Assembly: GCA_977017575.1 (NCBI GenBank)
Contig: CDRNVI010000085.1
Span: 29,013 to 93,012, forward strand
Reading direction: 5' to 3'
DNA: 64,000 nucleotides
Source: Paramoeba atlantica
Lineage: Eukaryota; Discosea
Each line of letters begins with the position of its first letter. The first letter of the stretch is position 1. The notes beneath the pieces were generated by a model that worked only from the letters and a program-made list of their open reading frames with translations, searched no databases and had not been told where the DNA came from. The position numbers were made by a program, and so were the translations under genes. Shown here piece after piece: positions 38,779-50,789 of the stretch.

Positions 38779-39408
38779 TGGCGTGTTGTACGCATTCTTA
38801 AAATCGATAGTCAAAATGGTGGCTCCTGCTTCGTGTTCTTCCAACAGCTCGTGGACGATAGATTCACATGCATTTTTCTGTAGGATTCCCCGCTGGATAG
38901 GTTGGAATATTTTTGTTAAAGAACTCGCATGTCGCTCAAGAAGTATACATCCACAAATTTTTAGCAAAGTATCCCCCATGGCAACAGGTCGTATTCCATT
39001 GTTAGGTTTTGCAAGGGCGATGATTCTGCATCGAGTGAGTCTTACACGCACACTGTTAGCAACTTCGCCGTTTATGACGTCGCGCAACATATGACAGAGC
39101 GAGAGGCATGATTCTTCATCTTCAACTAATATCGTCATCATGCTCTCGCTCAATCCTGTTGGACCTGGTGCTGCACCTTTTGACAGTTTCGCTGTAGCAA
39201 AGCGTAGTTCAGATGGTTCCAAAATTGCTATTCGCGGAAACTCTTGATCCATGTTTTGTGGTGCAGGACCTTTCGGATGCAGCTCTCGCAGCTTGTCAAC
39301 CTTCGCGCTGAGTGGAAGAGCAGAGTCTTTGTACACATTGTCAAGAATCCGCGTGGCTTTACCTACGTTTCCTGCCTTCGCTGACCGTAACGAATTCCGA
39401 ATCGATCT
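38779..39408 (-). pseudogene. REL-5 middle part: RT fingers to motif A
   Basis: This encodes R-S-I-R-N-S-L-R-S-A-K-A-G-N-V-G-K-A-T-R, G-A-A-P-G-P-T-G-L-S and motif A up to N-A-Y-N-T-P, where the compound REL-6/REL-9 insertion begins. It is in frame with 39942-40886 upstream and 25491-23737 downstream. Confidence 0.92.
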
Positions 39409-39421
39409 CTTGTCTGCATCT

Positions 39422-39941
39422 GACGCAAAACTCCATTCGCGATACGGAAAAAATAGTGTTTGTTCGCTCCCTATTTTTAGCTTTCCAGGGCTAGGGTCAT
39501 AATTCGGAGAGACACGAGCTCGTTGAAGCCGAGGTTTAGCCCTTTGAAGCTGAGGAGCCAAGTCCGCTCAAAGGTATAACACCCTAGAAGACTTGGTCCG
39601 TTGAAGCTGAGGAGCCAAAAACCGTTGAAGCTGAGACTTGATACTCCCGAATATGGCACTAGTTTCTCCTTCGGGAGACGTGGGGCATTCGGAATGAATC
39701 AGGGCTAACACCCAGTTCGCCGAATAGCGAGGGCTTAGCTCTCCACGTGCCCGGGGAAGGAAGTCCTAGGATCTGCGGAGGCAGCAAATCGCTCACCGAT
39801 TTGCATACCCTATTCGAAACTCGCAAGAGTTTCGATGATCCAGCGACCAGGCTCCTTCCCCCAAGTTCCCCTGCTTTCTCAGGGGAGGCGACATCCTTGT
39901 ACTAGGGTAACCGCCTGTAATCACTATCACTATCACTATCA
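39422..39941 (+). mobile_element. 520-bp short retroposon with (TCACTA)n tail
   Basis: Flanked by CTTGTCTGCATCT (39409-39421 and 39942-39954) inside REL-5. The right end is a repeat of ACTATC/TCACTA units, typical of a LINE or SINE 3' end. Internally GTTGAAGCTGAGGAGCCAA-like units recur three or four times (39525-39635). No coding capacity is seen. It is either a 5'-truncated LINE tail or a SINE. Confidence 0.85.
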
Positions 39942-40886
39942 CTTGTCTGCATCTAATTCCCTGCGTTCTTCCTCGCTCATATTTTCATTTAAGGTTTCCC
40001 ATTCGCGTCTTCCACGTTTCACCGAACTCTGGCGTCGCAGATATGTTTCCCGAATCGTCGCTAAGGAATCTCGAGGGGTATCTAGAAGCTTGTGCCAGAC
40101 GCTGGTTTTTTCTGTTTCTGTTTTGGCTTTCGGGTATGCTTTGATAATGGATCGAAAAATCGCGACAACGTGAACGGCGAAGGTTGGGTCAATTTCAGCC
40201 ATCTTCGGTAGCGGTTCCAAGTCAGACGTTTGTTCCTCATTGTCGCGCTCCATCTTGCTTTCAGAATTTTGAGAGCTTTCCATTGACACATCAATACTTT
40301 TTATCCTGTTTAAACTGCACGCTTGAATAGACCAAATTTTCACTTTTGCCGAAGGTGGAAGATAGATGAAACCTGTTGGTCCGTTATCTCCTTCGCGTGG
40401 TTTATATGCCACTTTGAGTTTCACCATCCCTTTTCTCACAGTCCTCTTCACAACTTCTCCTTTCGAGTCGTATTTCTGTTCTTGCTTGAAAGCCCATCGC
40501 AGTTCGCACGTCGTTCCTTTGCCCCACTCGTGGATAATAGTATTGATGCGATCTGGAGCCTTAGGAAACTCTTCCTCGTCTCTGCGATCCACTTTCCCAT
40601 CCAACGACATCACGTCAGAATTCTCATCTGAACTGTTCTCTGAAGTGCATTCGGAATTTTCAGAATTACTTCCTCGATCAGAATCTCCCTCGGACAGATA
40701 AGTGCTTTGTGAGTTCGATGGCGAATCTGCGAATTTTATCCTAGTTCGACGGTAGGTGCTGTACACTTCGTGGTCTGCCCAATTCGGTGATAATTCTTTA
40801 GCGTTCATAACCACTCTCACCCTGGGGATTTTCTTCGGTTTGTCTAGGTTTCTTCCCCTCACTTGTGCGGCGTTTTCGGTGTTCAT
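39942..40886 (-). pseudogene. REL-5 N-terminal part
   Basis: Starts M-N-T-E-N-A-A-Q-V-R-G at 40886, 29 nt after the leader. It has an acidic serine-rich stretch, then W-G-K-G-T-T-C-E-L-R-W-A-F...G-P-T-G-F-I-Y-L-P and D-L-E-P-L-P-K-M-A-E-I-D-P-T-F-A-V-H-V-V. It is very similar to REL-6, so the outer host and its main insertion belong to the same subfamily. Confidence 0.92.
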
Positions 40887-40915
40887 ACTTCTAATCGTTT
40901 AACGAAAAAAATGGT

Positions 40916-40932
40916 CAACAAGGTACAGAAAC
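40916..40932 (-). other. Leader at the REL-5 5' end
   Basis: On the minus strand GTTTCTGTACCTTGTTG, preceded by GGCGAT. It sits 29 nt upstream of the ATG. Confidence 0.7.
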
Positions 40933-40982
40933 ATCGCCTTGGAGCGGGTGACCACTCCCATAGAAATGTAGACATGCTGAAC

Positions 40983-42538
40983 ATTTCAAACGTGCCGATG
41001 AGGACACGTTGAATTGGCTAACCCATATAATAGCACAATGCTGGAAACAAAAATGTATCCCGTCAAGCTGGCTACACGCCTATGTGCTTTGCCTGTACAA
41101 GGGGCCCGGAGCAGGACAAGTGACCGACACGAATGCGTATAGACCTATTACACTGATGAACATAGCATGCAAAGTCTTGGCCAACATAATTTTAATGCGC
41201 GTCGCACCTCGAATAGATCGAAGACTTCTTGAATTCCAATGTGGCTTTAGGAAAAACCGGAGTATTGAAGATGCGGTGTTTTCCATACGACGCATGACGG
41301 AGACAATGCGTAGTAAACGTAAACCCATATACATTCTTTATGTGGATCTTTCGAAAGCCTATGATACAATCCCCAGGGAAGCATTGTGGGAAGTACTGGA
41401 CAAAATGGAAATTACGGGCACGCTTTGTGAAATGATCAAACTAATGTACGCAGGAAATACAGCACAAGTGAAACTCTTCGATGGAACTGAAAGCCACCCT
41501 TTCAACTTATTAAATGGTATCAAACAAGGGTGCTCACTAAGTTGTTCCTTGTTCAATGGCGTAATAGACACTATAATCAGAGCAACACTAGAAGAGACAT
41601 GCCCTGGAGTAACAATCTCATGGCGGATCCCGAAGGGAAGAAAACACCGAGGAGACATTACAGAAGGCAAAGACAAATTAGGCACTTGCCTCTATGCAGA
41701 TGATATAGTGCAGTGGAGCGAAGACGCAACAGAAATTCAGCGCGCCGCTGAAGTACTCGCTGAGACACTTAATACATGGGGTATGCGCATAAACGCAAAG
41801 AAAACAAAGTTCCAAGTTATACAACCAAAGAATCACCCTCAGCGCTGTAGTGCGGAAATCTATATAAACGGTTCAAAAATAGAGCAAGTAAAGGAATATA
41901 AATATTTGGGAACGATTATCGAAGAAGCAACCAAAATGGATGCTGAAATTGAACACCGAATACACTCTGCTCAAACAAAATTTCGAACGATGTTTCCGAT
42001 ATGGAAAAACCACTCACTCTCTCGGAACCTAAAAGCTCGCATGTTTGAATCTTGCATTGTCCCACGGCTTACGCACGGATGCGCAACATGGGCTTTAAAC
42101 AACAAACATTTTCACACTCTCAACAAATCTTATATGCAAATGATAAGACATGCGCTAGGAATCCCCTGGTTCAAATGGAAACGAGAACAAGGGGCCGGCG
42201 CCCAACCAGGAAAAATCTATACTTACGAAGAAATACTTTCCATTTCAGGGCTAGAAAGTTTGCAAATAAAAATTGACTCTAGAGTACTTCAACTAGCAGG
42301 ACACATCGCCCGCATGAGTCCAGATAGAATGCCTAACAAAATTCTATTTGATGTTGAACGGCTGAGAAACCCAAGCCAATATGAGAAAACCTTGCGACAT
42401 GCATTGGAGAGAATCGACATGAAGGAGATAACATGGAAACAAGAAGCCCAGAGTAAGAAGAATTGGAATCAAAAAATAAAAATGCATAAGGAAACCTCAA
42501 AACTAAAACGGCGTCGAATAAGAAAACCTAAAGTTTAG
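40983..42538 (+). pseudogene. LINE reverse transcriptase, N-terminus missing
   Basis: The open frame continues to the truncation point, so no natural start is present. RT motifs are N-A-Y-R-P-I-T-L-M-N, motif A L-Y-V-D-L-S-K-A-Y-D-T-I-P, G-I-K-Q-G-C-S-L-S, motif C L-Y-A-D-D-I-V, and a C-terminal region with L-T-H-G-C-A-T-W-A-L and L-A-G-H-I-A-R-M. This resembles APE-type LINEs such as RTE or CR1/Jockey relatives; the triplet tail would suit RTE, but the clade is not settled. It is clearly unrelated to the REL family. Confidence 0.85.
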
Positions 42539-42567
42539 AAACATACAAACTAATACCAAATCAGGGC

Positions 42568-42608
42568 CACCTGGTACCAATATAACGAGGTACTACAAAA
42601 CTAGGGTG
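42568..42608 (+). other. Hairpin module d
   Basis: Arms GTACC (42574-42578) and GGTAC (42589-42593), loop AATATAACGA, flanking CACC and AACTAGGGTG, located 30 nt after the LINE stop codon. Confidence 0.75.
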
Positions 42609-42795
42609 AATTCCTGATATATTTCAATATTGGAAACTTAACTCCTCTCCAAGCGGAGGTCAGCCATAGCTTGCTACGGCTGGCTCTCCGGATACGTCGC
42701 AAGACGTATTCGGACTGCCCGTTTGGGGAGTTGAGGGGCCATAACTTTTCGGAGTCAAAAGGCCCAAATCATCATCATCATCATAGAAATGTAGA

Positions 42796-43926
42796 AAGTA
42801 AGGTAATAATTCAACAGTTGCAGAATAGAATGATATCAACATTCGTTTTGTCGACCTATAATATAAACTACCTAAATCAAAACTATACGATAGGGCATCG
42901 CGCCTGGCCGGCGCGGGGGCCGGTGGGTGGGCGCAAAAATTATCGAAGTAAAGTGAAGAAAATATTGTCCTAAGAATCTTCTTCTAAGAAATATTATATG
43001 AAATAACGAAACAAAAGTACATTACACGTAAACTTTATGCGTAAAAGTGCAGTATATGCTAAAGATGTATTCAAGATTGCACTGGTTGGTGCGTGCATGA
43101 AACACGTTAACCACTGCACACTTCCTAAAATTCTTTTCGTAAACTCTTAGAATTTCATTTTGTGTGAATATCGTACTTTGTAGAGATCCTATATAAAGTA
43201 TACGCCCATTCAGGGTAAGGTTTACAATAACTATCAAAACATATAGTTGCAGAATAGAATGATATCAACATTCGTTTTGTCGACCTATAATATAAACTAC
43301 CTAAATCAAAACTATACGATAGGGCATCGCGCCTGGCCGGCGCCACCACCCTCTCGCTACTAACTTTCCACCCCTTTCGCGTTATCAGGGTCTGCCTCGG
43401 CATAACGAAGTCGGCTGATTTTGTCCGCAGGGTTACTTTTCGTGCTCACGTACCGCGCATCTACGGCAATTCCTTGCTTTTTAATTACATTCAAAACCTT
43501 TTCAAGTTCGTCAGAAACGCCGGAAGATTTCGATATTTTCCTATTAAATTATCGAAGTAAAGCAAAAATTATCGAAGTAAAGTGAAGAAAATATTGTCCT
43601 AAGAATCTTCTTCTAAGAAATATTATATGAAATAACGAAACAAAAGTACATTACACGTAAACTTTATGCGTAAAAGTGCAGTATACGCTAAAGATGTATT
43701 CAAGATTGCACTGGTTGGTGCGTGCATGAAACACGTTAACCACTGCACACTTCCTAAAATTCTTTTCGTAAACTCTTAGAATTTCATTTTGTGTGAATAT
43801 CGTACTTTGTAGAGATCCTATATAAAGTATACGCCCATTCAGGGTAAGGTTTACAATAACTATCAAAACATATAGTTGCAGAATAGAATGATATCAACAT
43901 TCGTTTTGTCGACCTATAATATAAAC
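42796..43926 (-). repeat. X modules: PAT-type 3' end with repeated terminal blocks
   Basis: The block around ATATAGTTGCAGAATAGAATG...CTGGCCGGCG occurs at 42822-42915, 43240-43342 and 43870-43926, and the block CAAAAATTATCGAAGTAAAG...TAGAATTTC at 42934-43158 and 43563-43787 (offset 629 bp). Between them lies an RNase H tail (43360-43552). The order on the minus strand, RNase H end then B, A, B, parallels the B1-A2-B2 end of PAT-2. The same leader sequence is at the DIRS-1 5' end. Confidence 0.8.
43360..43552 (-). pseudogene. RNase H C-terminal fragment of a PAT-type element
   Basis: The minus-strand reading N-R-K-I-S-K-S-S-G-V-S-D-E-L...Y-V-S-T-K-S-N-P-A-D-K-I-S-R matches the RNase H end of PAT-2 and DIRS-1 and stops at 43360. 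The same fragment is present in every X module of the macrosatellite. Confidence 0.85.
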
Positions 43927-46417
43927 TTTTTTTTTTTTTTTTTTTGTATACTTTTTTGAGTGCAACACTCCAGCACTGCCGCATCTGCCAACGCGTGAAG
44001 TACGAACCTCGTTTTTTTTGTTTGCTCCAATCGTCCAATTAAATTGTCATGCAGTTTTTACATGAAAATAAGCATGCAGGTCACTCACCCTAGTTGTTTA
44101 GTACCTTGTTATGTTTGGTACCGGGCAGTGCCGTAGTTCGATCAAAAAATGTTTTTTTTTTTCTTTTTTAATATCCTAAAAGAATATGACATTTTTTTTT
44201 TTGATAACCTAATATATTATCCCATACCCCGCGCAGCAGGGAGCTGAGCGTCAAAGAAAAAAAAAACCTGTGTGGCAGTCACCCTAGTTGTGTAGTACCT
44301 TGTTATATTCGGTACCGGATGGTGCCACAATCAAATCGAAACCGGACAGCAATAAAAGAATCTACAATGTGAAATGTAGAATAAGAAAACATGAAAATAA
44401 GCATGCAGGTCACTCACCCTAGTTGTTTAGTACCTTGTTATGTTTGGTACCAGGTGGTGATAGAATCCATTTCATAAGACAGCAGGAAAAAACAGCAGGA
44501 AAAACGAACAAGATCTGGCGTGCAATTCAAGGCGTGCATAATATCTGGCGTGCAATATCTGGCGTGCAATATCTGGCGTGCAGTATCTGGCGTGCATAAT
44601 ATCAACAACAGAATGTACTATTTTTGAAGCTTTGACTTGAAGCAAAAGCTAATCATAGTCGTAGACCTCCAACCCATTTTTCAGCCTGAATATATTGCCG
44701 CAATTGAGAAACTACTGCGTATGCAGAATATTTCTCTAACTCAAGCTGAAAGGCTTCTCGTGTTGGCGTATAATCTAGACCTGCCCTCTTTGCCAATGTT
44801 TTTAGTAGCTGTTTAGTCTCCTCGTGCAAGACCCCACAATCAGTAATCGCAATGCAACGGAAACTTTCGGGATCTAAGCCTTTCTCCTTCACGTATTTAT
44901 TATTCTTTCTGTCTTGGGCACTCTGGAGCAAGTCATTGCTACTTTGCTTTCGGTAGCTACTGCAACACGTATGAACTACGGTTAAATCGTATAAAATTTC
45001 ACCAACGTCGGGCCACAAGATCGCAAGGTCTGGTCCGGATCTGATTCTACGAGCTCGGCATGGGTGTTGTTCTGCTGCTTCTGGGGAAATTGAACATTTG
45101 CACTTAGTGCAGAAGAATGACGTGTGAATTCGTGGCTCGATTGCACAAGGGATATAAACTACCTAAATCAAAACTATACGATAGGGCATCGCGCCTGGCC
45201 GGCGCCACCACCCTCTCGCTACTAACTTTCCACCCCTTTCGCGTTATCAGGGTCTGCCTCGGCATAACAAAGTCGGCTGATTTTGTCCGCAGGGTTACTT
45301 TTCGTGCTCACGTACCGCGCATCTACGGCAATTCCTTGCTTTTTAATTACATTCAAAACCTTTTCAAGTTCGTCAGAAACGCCGGAAGATTTCGATATTT
45401 TCCTATTAAATTATCGAAGTAAAGCAAAAATTATCGAAGTAAAGTGAAGAAAATATTGTCCTAAGAATCTTCTTCTAAGAAATATTATATGAAATAACGA
45501 AACAAAAGTACATTACACGTAAACTTTATGCGTAAAAGTGCAGTATATGCTAAAGATGTATTCAAGATTGCACTGGTTGGTGCGTGCATGAAACACGTTA
45601 ACCACTGCACACTTCCTAAAATTCTTTTCGTAAACTCTTAGAATTTCATTTTGTGTGAATATCGTACTTTGTAGAGATCCTATATAAAGTATACGCCCAT
45701 TCAGGGTAAGGTTTACAATAACTATCAAAACATATAGTTGCAGAATAGAATGATATCAACATTCGTTTTGTCGACCTATAATATAAACTACCTAAATCAA
45801 AACTATACGATAGGGCATCGCGCCTGGCCGGCGCCACCACCCTCTCGCTACTAACTTTCCACCCCTTTCGCGTTATCAGGGTCTGCCTCGGCATAACGAA
45901 GTCGGCTGATTTTGTCCGCAGGGTTACTTTTCGTGCTCACGTACCGCGCATCTACGGCAATTCCTTGCTTTTTAATTACATTCAAAACCTTTTCAAGTTC
46001 GTCAGAAACGCCGGAAGATTTCGATATTTTCCTATTAAATTATCGAAGTAAAGCAAAAATTATCGAAGTAAAGTGAAGAAAATATTGTCCTAAGAATCTT
46101 CTTCTAAGAAATATTATATGAAATAACGAAACAAAATTACATTACACGTAAACTTTATGCGTAAAAGTGCAGTATATGCTAAAGATGTATTCAAGATTGC
46201 ACTGGTTGGTGCGTGCATGAAACACGTTAACCACTGCACACTTCCTAAAATTCTTTTCGTAAACTCTTAGAATTTCATTTTGTGTGAATATCGTACTTTG
46301 TAGAGATCCTATATAAAGTATACGCCCATTCAGGGTAAGGTTTACAATAACTATCAAAACATATAGTTGCAGAATAGAATGATATCAACATTCGTTTTGT
46401 CGACCTATAATATAAAC
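43927..46417. repeat. Macrosatellite unit 1 (Y-X-X, 2491 bp)
   Basis: One Y followed by two X modules; the extra X (about 629 bp) makes it longer. The second X differs at a few positions, for example AAAATTAC before 46141 where the others have AAAAGTAC. Confidence 0.9.
44653..45151 (-). pseudogene. REL endonuclease C-terminus in Y (first of ten copies)
   Basis: The frame enters at I-E-P-R-I-H-T-S-F-F-C-T-K-C-K-C, passes R-S-G-P-D-L-A-I-L-W-P-D-V-G-E-I-L-Y-D-L-T-V-V-H and stops at 44653. It is nearly identical to REL-5 (two codon differences noticed). Further copies stop at 47467, 49654, 51517, 53380, 55237, 57099, 58962, 60825 and 62681. Confidence 0.92.
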
Positions 46418-48602
46418 TTTTTTTTTTTTTTTTTTTGTATACTTTTTTGAGTGCAACACTCCAGCACTGCCGCATCTGCCAACGCGTGAAGTACGAACCT
46501 CGTTTTTTTTGTTTGCTCCAATCGTCCAATTAAATTGTCATGCAGTTTTTACATGAAAATAAGCATGCAGGTCACTCACCCTAGTTGTTTAGTACCTTGT
46601 TATGTTTGGTACCGGGCAGTGCCGTAGTTCGATCAAAAAATGTTTTTTTTTTTTAATATCCTAAAAGAATATGACATTTTTTTTTTTTGATAACCTAATA
46701 TATTATCCCATACCCCGCGCAGCAGGGAGCTGAGCGTCAAAGAAAAAAAAAACCTGTGTGGCAGTCACCCTAGTTGTGTAGTACCTTGTTATATTCGGTA
46801 CCGGATGGTGCCACAATCAAATCGAAACCGGACAGCAATAAAAGAATCTACAATGTGAAATGTAGAATAAGAAAACATGAAAATAAGCATGCAGGTCACT
46901 CACCCTAGTTGTTTAGTACCTTGTTATGTTTGGTACCGGGCAGTGCCGTAGTTCGATCAAAAAATGTTTTTTTTTTCTTTTTTAATATCCTAAAAGAATA
47001 TGACATTTTTTTTTTTGATAACCTAATATATTATCCCATACCCCGCGCAGCAGGGAGCTGAGCGTCAAAGAAAAAAAAAACCTGTGTGGCAGTCACCCTA
47101 GTTGTGTAGTACCTTGTTATATTCGGTACCGGATGGTGCCACAATCAAATCGAAACCGGACAGCAATAAAAGAATCTACAATGTGAAATGTAGAATAAGA
47201 AAACATGAAAATAAGCATGCAGGTCACTCACCCTAGTTGTTTAGTACCTTGTTATGTTTGGTACCAGGTGGTGATAGAATCCATTTCATAAGACAGCAGG
47301 AAAAAACAGCAGGAAAAACGAACAAGATCTGGCGTGCAATTCAAGGCGTGCATAATATCTGGCGTGCAATATCTGGCGTGCAATATCTGGCGTGCAGTAT
47401 CTGGCGTGCATAATATCAACAACAGAATGTACTATTTTTGAAGCTTTGACTTGAAGCAAAAGCTAATCATAGTCGTAGACCTCCAACCCATTTTTCAGCC
47501 TGAATATATTGCCGCAATTGAGAAACTACTGCGTATGCAGAATATTTCTCTAACTCAAGCTGAAAGGCTTCTCGTGTTGGCGTATAATCTAGACCTGCCC
47601 TCTTTGCCAATGTTTTTAGTAGCTGTTTAGTCTCCTCGTGCAAGACCCCACAATCAGTAATCGCAATGCAACGGAAACTTTCGGGATCTAAGCCTTTCTC
47701 CTTCACGTATTTATTATTCTTTCTGTCTTGGGCACTCTGGAGCAAGTCATTGCTACTTTGCTTTCGGTAGCTACTGCAACACGTATGAACTACGGTTAAA
47801 TCGTATAAAATTTCACCAACGTCGGGCCACAAGATCGCAAGGTCTGGTCCGGATCTGATTCTACGAGCTCGGCATGGGTGTTGTTCTGCTGCTTCTGGGG
47901 AAATTGAACATTTGCACTTAGTGCAGAAGAATGACGTGTGAATTCGTGGCTCGATTGCACAAGGGATATAAACTACCTAAATCAAAACTATACGATAGGG
48001 CATCGCGCCTGGCCGGCGCCACCACCCTCTCGCTACTAACTTTCCACCCCTTTCGCGTTATCAGGGTCTGCCTCGGCATAACAAAGTCGGCTGATTTTGT
48101 CCGCAGGGTTACTTTTCGTGCTCACGTACCGCGCATCTACGGCAATTCCTTGCTTTTTAATTACATTCAAAACCTTTTCAAGTTCGTCAGAAACGCCGGA
48201 AGATTTCGATATTTTCCTATTAAATTATCGAAGTAAAGCAAAAATTATCGAAGTAAAGTGAAGAAAATATTGTCCTAAGAATCTTCTTCTAAGAAATATT
48301 ATATGAAATAACGAAACAAAAGTACATTACACGTAAACTTTATGCGTAAAAGTGCAGTATATGCTAAAGATGTATTCAAGATTGCACTGGTTGGTGCGTG
48401 CATGAAACACGTTAACCACTGCACACTTCCTAAAATTCTTTTCGTAAACTCTTAGAATTTCATTTTGTGTGAATATCGTACTTTGTAGAGATCCTATATA
48501 AAGTATACGCCCATTCAGGGTAAGGTTTACAATAACTATCAAAACATATAGTTGCAGAATAGAATGATATCAACATTCGTTTTGTCGACCTATAATATAA
48601 AC
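46418..48602. repeat. Macrosatellite unit 2 (2185 bp, duplicated hairpin segment)
   Basis: Y contains an extra segment of about 323 bp carrying one more copy of modules e and f (about 46560-47200). Confidence 0.9.
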
Positions 48603-50789
48603 TTTTTTTTTTTTTTTTTTTTGTATACTTTTTTGAGTGCAACACTCCAGCACTGCCGCATCTGCCAACGCGTGAAGTACGAACCTCGTTTTTTTTGTTT
48701 GCTCCAATCGTCCAATTAAATTGTCATGCAGTTTTTACATGAAAATAAGCATGCAGGTCACTCACCCTAGTTGTTTAGTACCTTGTTATGTTTGGTACCG
48801 GGCAGTGCCGTAGTTCGATCAAAAAATGTTTTTTTTTTTTAATATCCTAAAAGAATATGACATTTTTTTTTTTTGATAACCTAATATATTATCCCATACC
48901 CCGCGCAGCAGGGAGCTGAGCGTCAAAGAAAAAAAAAACCTGTGTGGCAGTCACCCTAGTTGTGTAGTACCTTGTTATATTCGGTACCGGATGGTGCCAC
49001 AATCAAATCGAAACCGGACAGCAATAAAAGAATCTACAATGTGAAATGTAGAATAAGAAAACATGAAAATAAGCATGCAGGTCACTCACCCTAGTTGTTT
49101 AGTACCTTGTTATGTTTGGTACCGGGCAGTGCCGTAGTTCGATCAAAAAATGTTTTTTTTTTTCTTTTTTAATATCCTAAAAGAATATGACATTTTTTTT
49201 TTTGATAACCTAATATATTATCCCATACCCCGCGCAGCAGGGAGCTGAGCGTCAAAGAAAAAAAAAACCTGTGTGGCAGTCACCCTAGTTGTGTAGTACC
49301 TTGTTATATTCGGTACCGGATGGTGCCACAATCAAATCGAAACCGGACAGCAATAAAAGAATCTACAATGTGAAATGTAGAATAAGAAAACATGAAAATA
49401 AGCATGCAGGTCACTCACCCTAGTTGTTTAGTACCTTGTTATGTTTGGTACCAGGTGGTGATAGAATCCATTTCATAAGACAGCAGGAAAAAACAGCAGG
49501 AAAAACGAACAAGATCTGGCGTGCAATTCAAGGCGTGCATAATATCTGGCGTGCAATATCTGGCGTGCAATATCTGGCGTGCAGTATCTGGCGTGCATAA
49601 TATCAACAACAGAATGTACTATTTTTGAAGCTTTGACTTGAAGCAAAAGCTAATCATAGTCGTAGACCTCCAACCCATTTTTCAGCCTGAATATATTGCC
49701 GCAATTGAGAAACTACTGCGTATGCAGAATATTTCTCTAACTCAAGCTGAAAGGCTTCTCGTGTTGGCGTATAATCTAGACCTGCCCTCTTTGCCAATGT
49801 TTTTAGTAGCTGTTTAGTCTCCTCGTGCAAGACCCCACAATCAGTAATCGCAATGCAACGGAAACTTTCGGGATCTAAGCCTTTCTCCTTCACGTATTTA
49901 TTATTCTTTCTGTCTTGGGCACTCTGGAGCAAGTCATTGCTACTTTGCTTTCGGTAGCTACTGCAACACGTATGAACTACGGTTAAATCGTATAAAATTT
50001 CACCAACGTCGGGCCACAAGATCGCAAGGTCTGGTCCGGATCTGATTCTACGAGCTCGGCATGGGTGTTGTTCTGCTGCTTCTGGGGAAATTGAACATTT
50101 GCACTTAGTGCAGAAGAATGACGTGTGAATTCGTGGCTCGATTGCACAAGGGATATAAACTACCTAAATCAAAACTATACGATAGGGCATCGCGCCTGGC
50201 CGGCGCCACCACCCTCTCGCTACTAACTTTCCACCCCTTTCGCGTTATCAGGGTCTGCCTCGGCATAACAAAGTCGGCTGATTTTGTCCGCAGGGTTACT
50301 TTTCGTGCTCACGTACCGCGCATCTACGGCAATTCCTTGCTTTTTAATTACATTCAAAACCTTTTCAAGTTCGTCAGAAACGCCGGAAGATTTCGATATT
50401 TTCCTATTAAATTATCGAAGTAAAGCAAAAATTATCGAAGTAAAGTGAAGAAAATATTGTCCTAAGAATCTTCTTCTAAGAAATATTATATGAAATAACG
50501 AAACAAAAGTACATTACACGTAAACTTTATGCGTAAAAGTGCAGTATATGCTAAAGATGTATTCAAGATTGCACTGGTTGGTGCGTGCATGAAACACGTT
50601 AACCACTGCACACTTCCTAAAATTCTTTTCGTAAACTCTTAGAATTTCATTTTGTGTGAATATCGTACTTTGTAGAGATCCTATATAAAGTATACGCCCA
50701 TTCAGGGTAAGGTTTACAATAACTATCAAAACATATAGTTGCAGAATAGAATGATATCAACATTCGTTTTGTCGACCTATAATATAAAC
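48603..50789. repeat. Macrosatellite unit 3 (2187 bp, duplicated hairpin segment)
   Basis: Same extra e-f segment as unit 2 (about 48750-49400). Confidence 0.9.

Larger units (their letters stand above)
40973..42781 (+). mobile_element. 5'-truncated LINE with (ATC)n tail
   Basis: An 1809-bp insertion flanked by CATAGAAATGTAGA (40959-40972 and 42782-42795). It contains the RT ORF, a 3' UTR with one hairpin module (42568-42608), the conserved 3' end shared with 32470-32628, and an ATC-repeat tail. The endonuclease part is lost by truncation. Confidence 0.9.
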
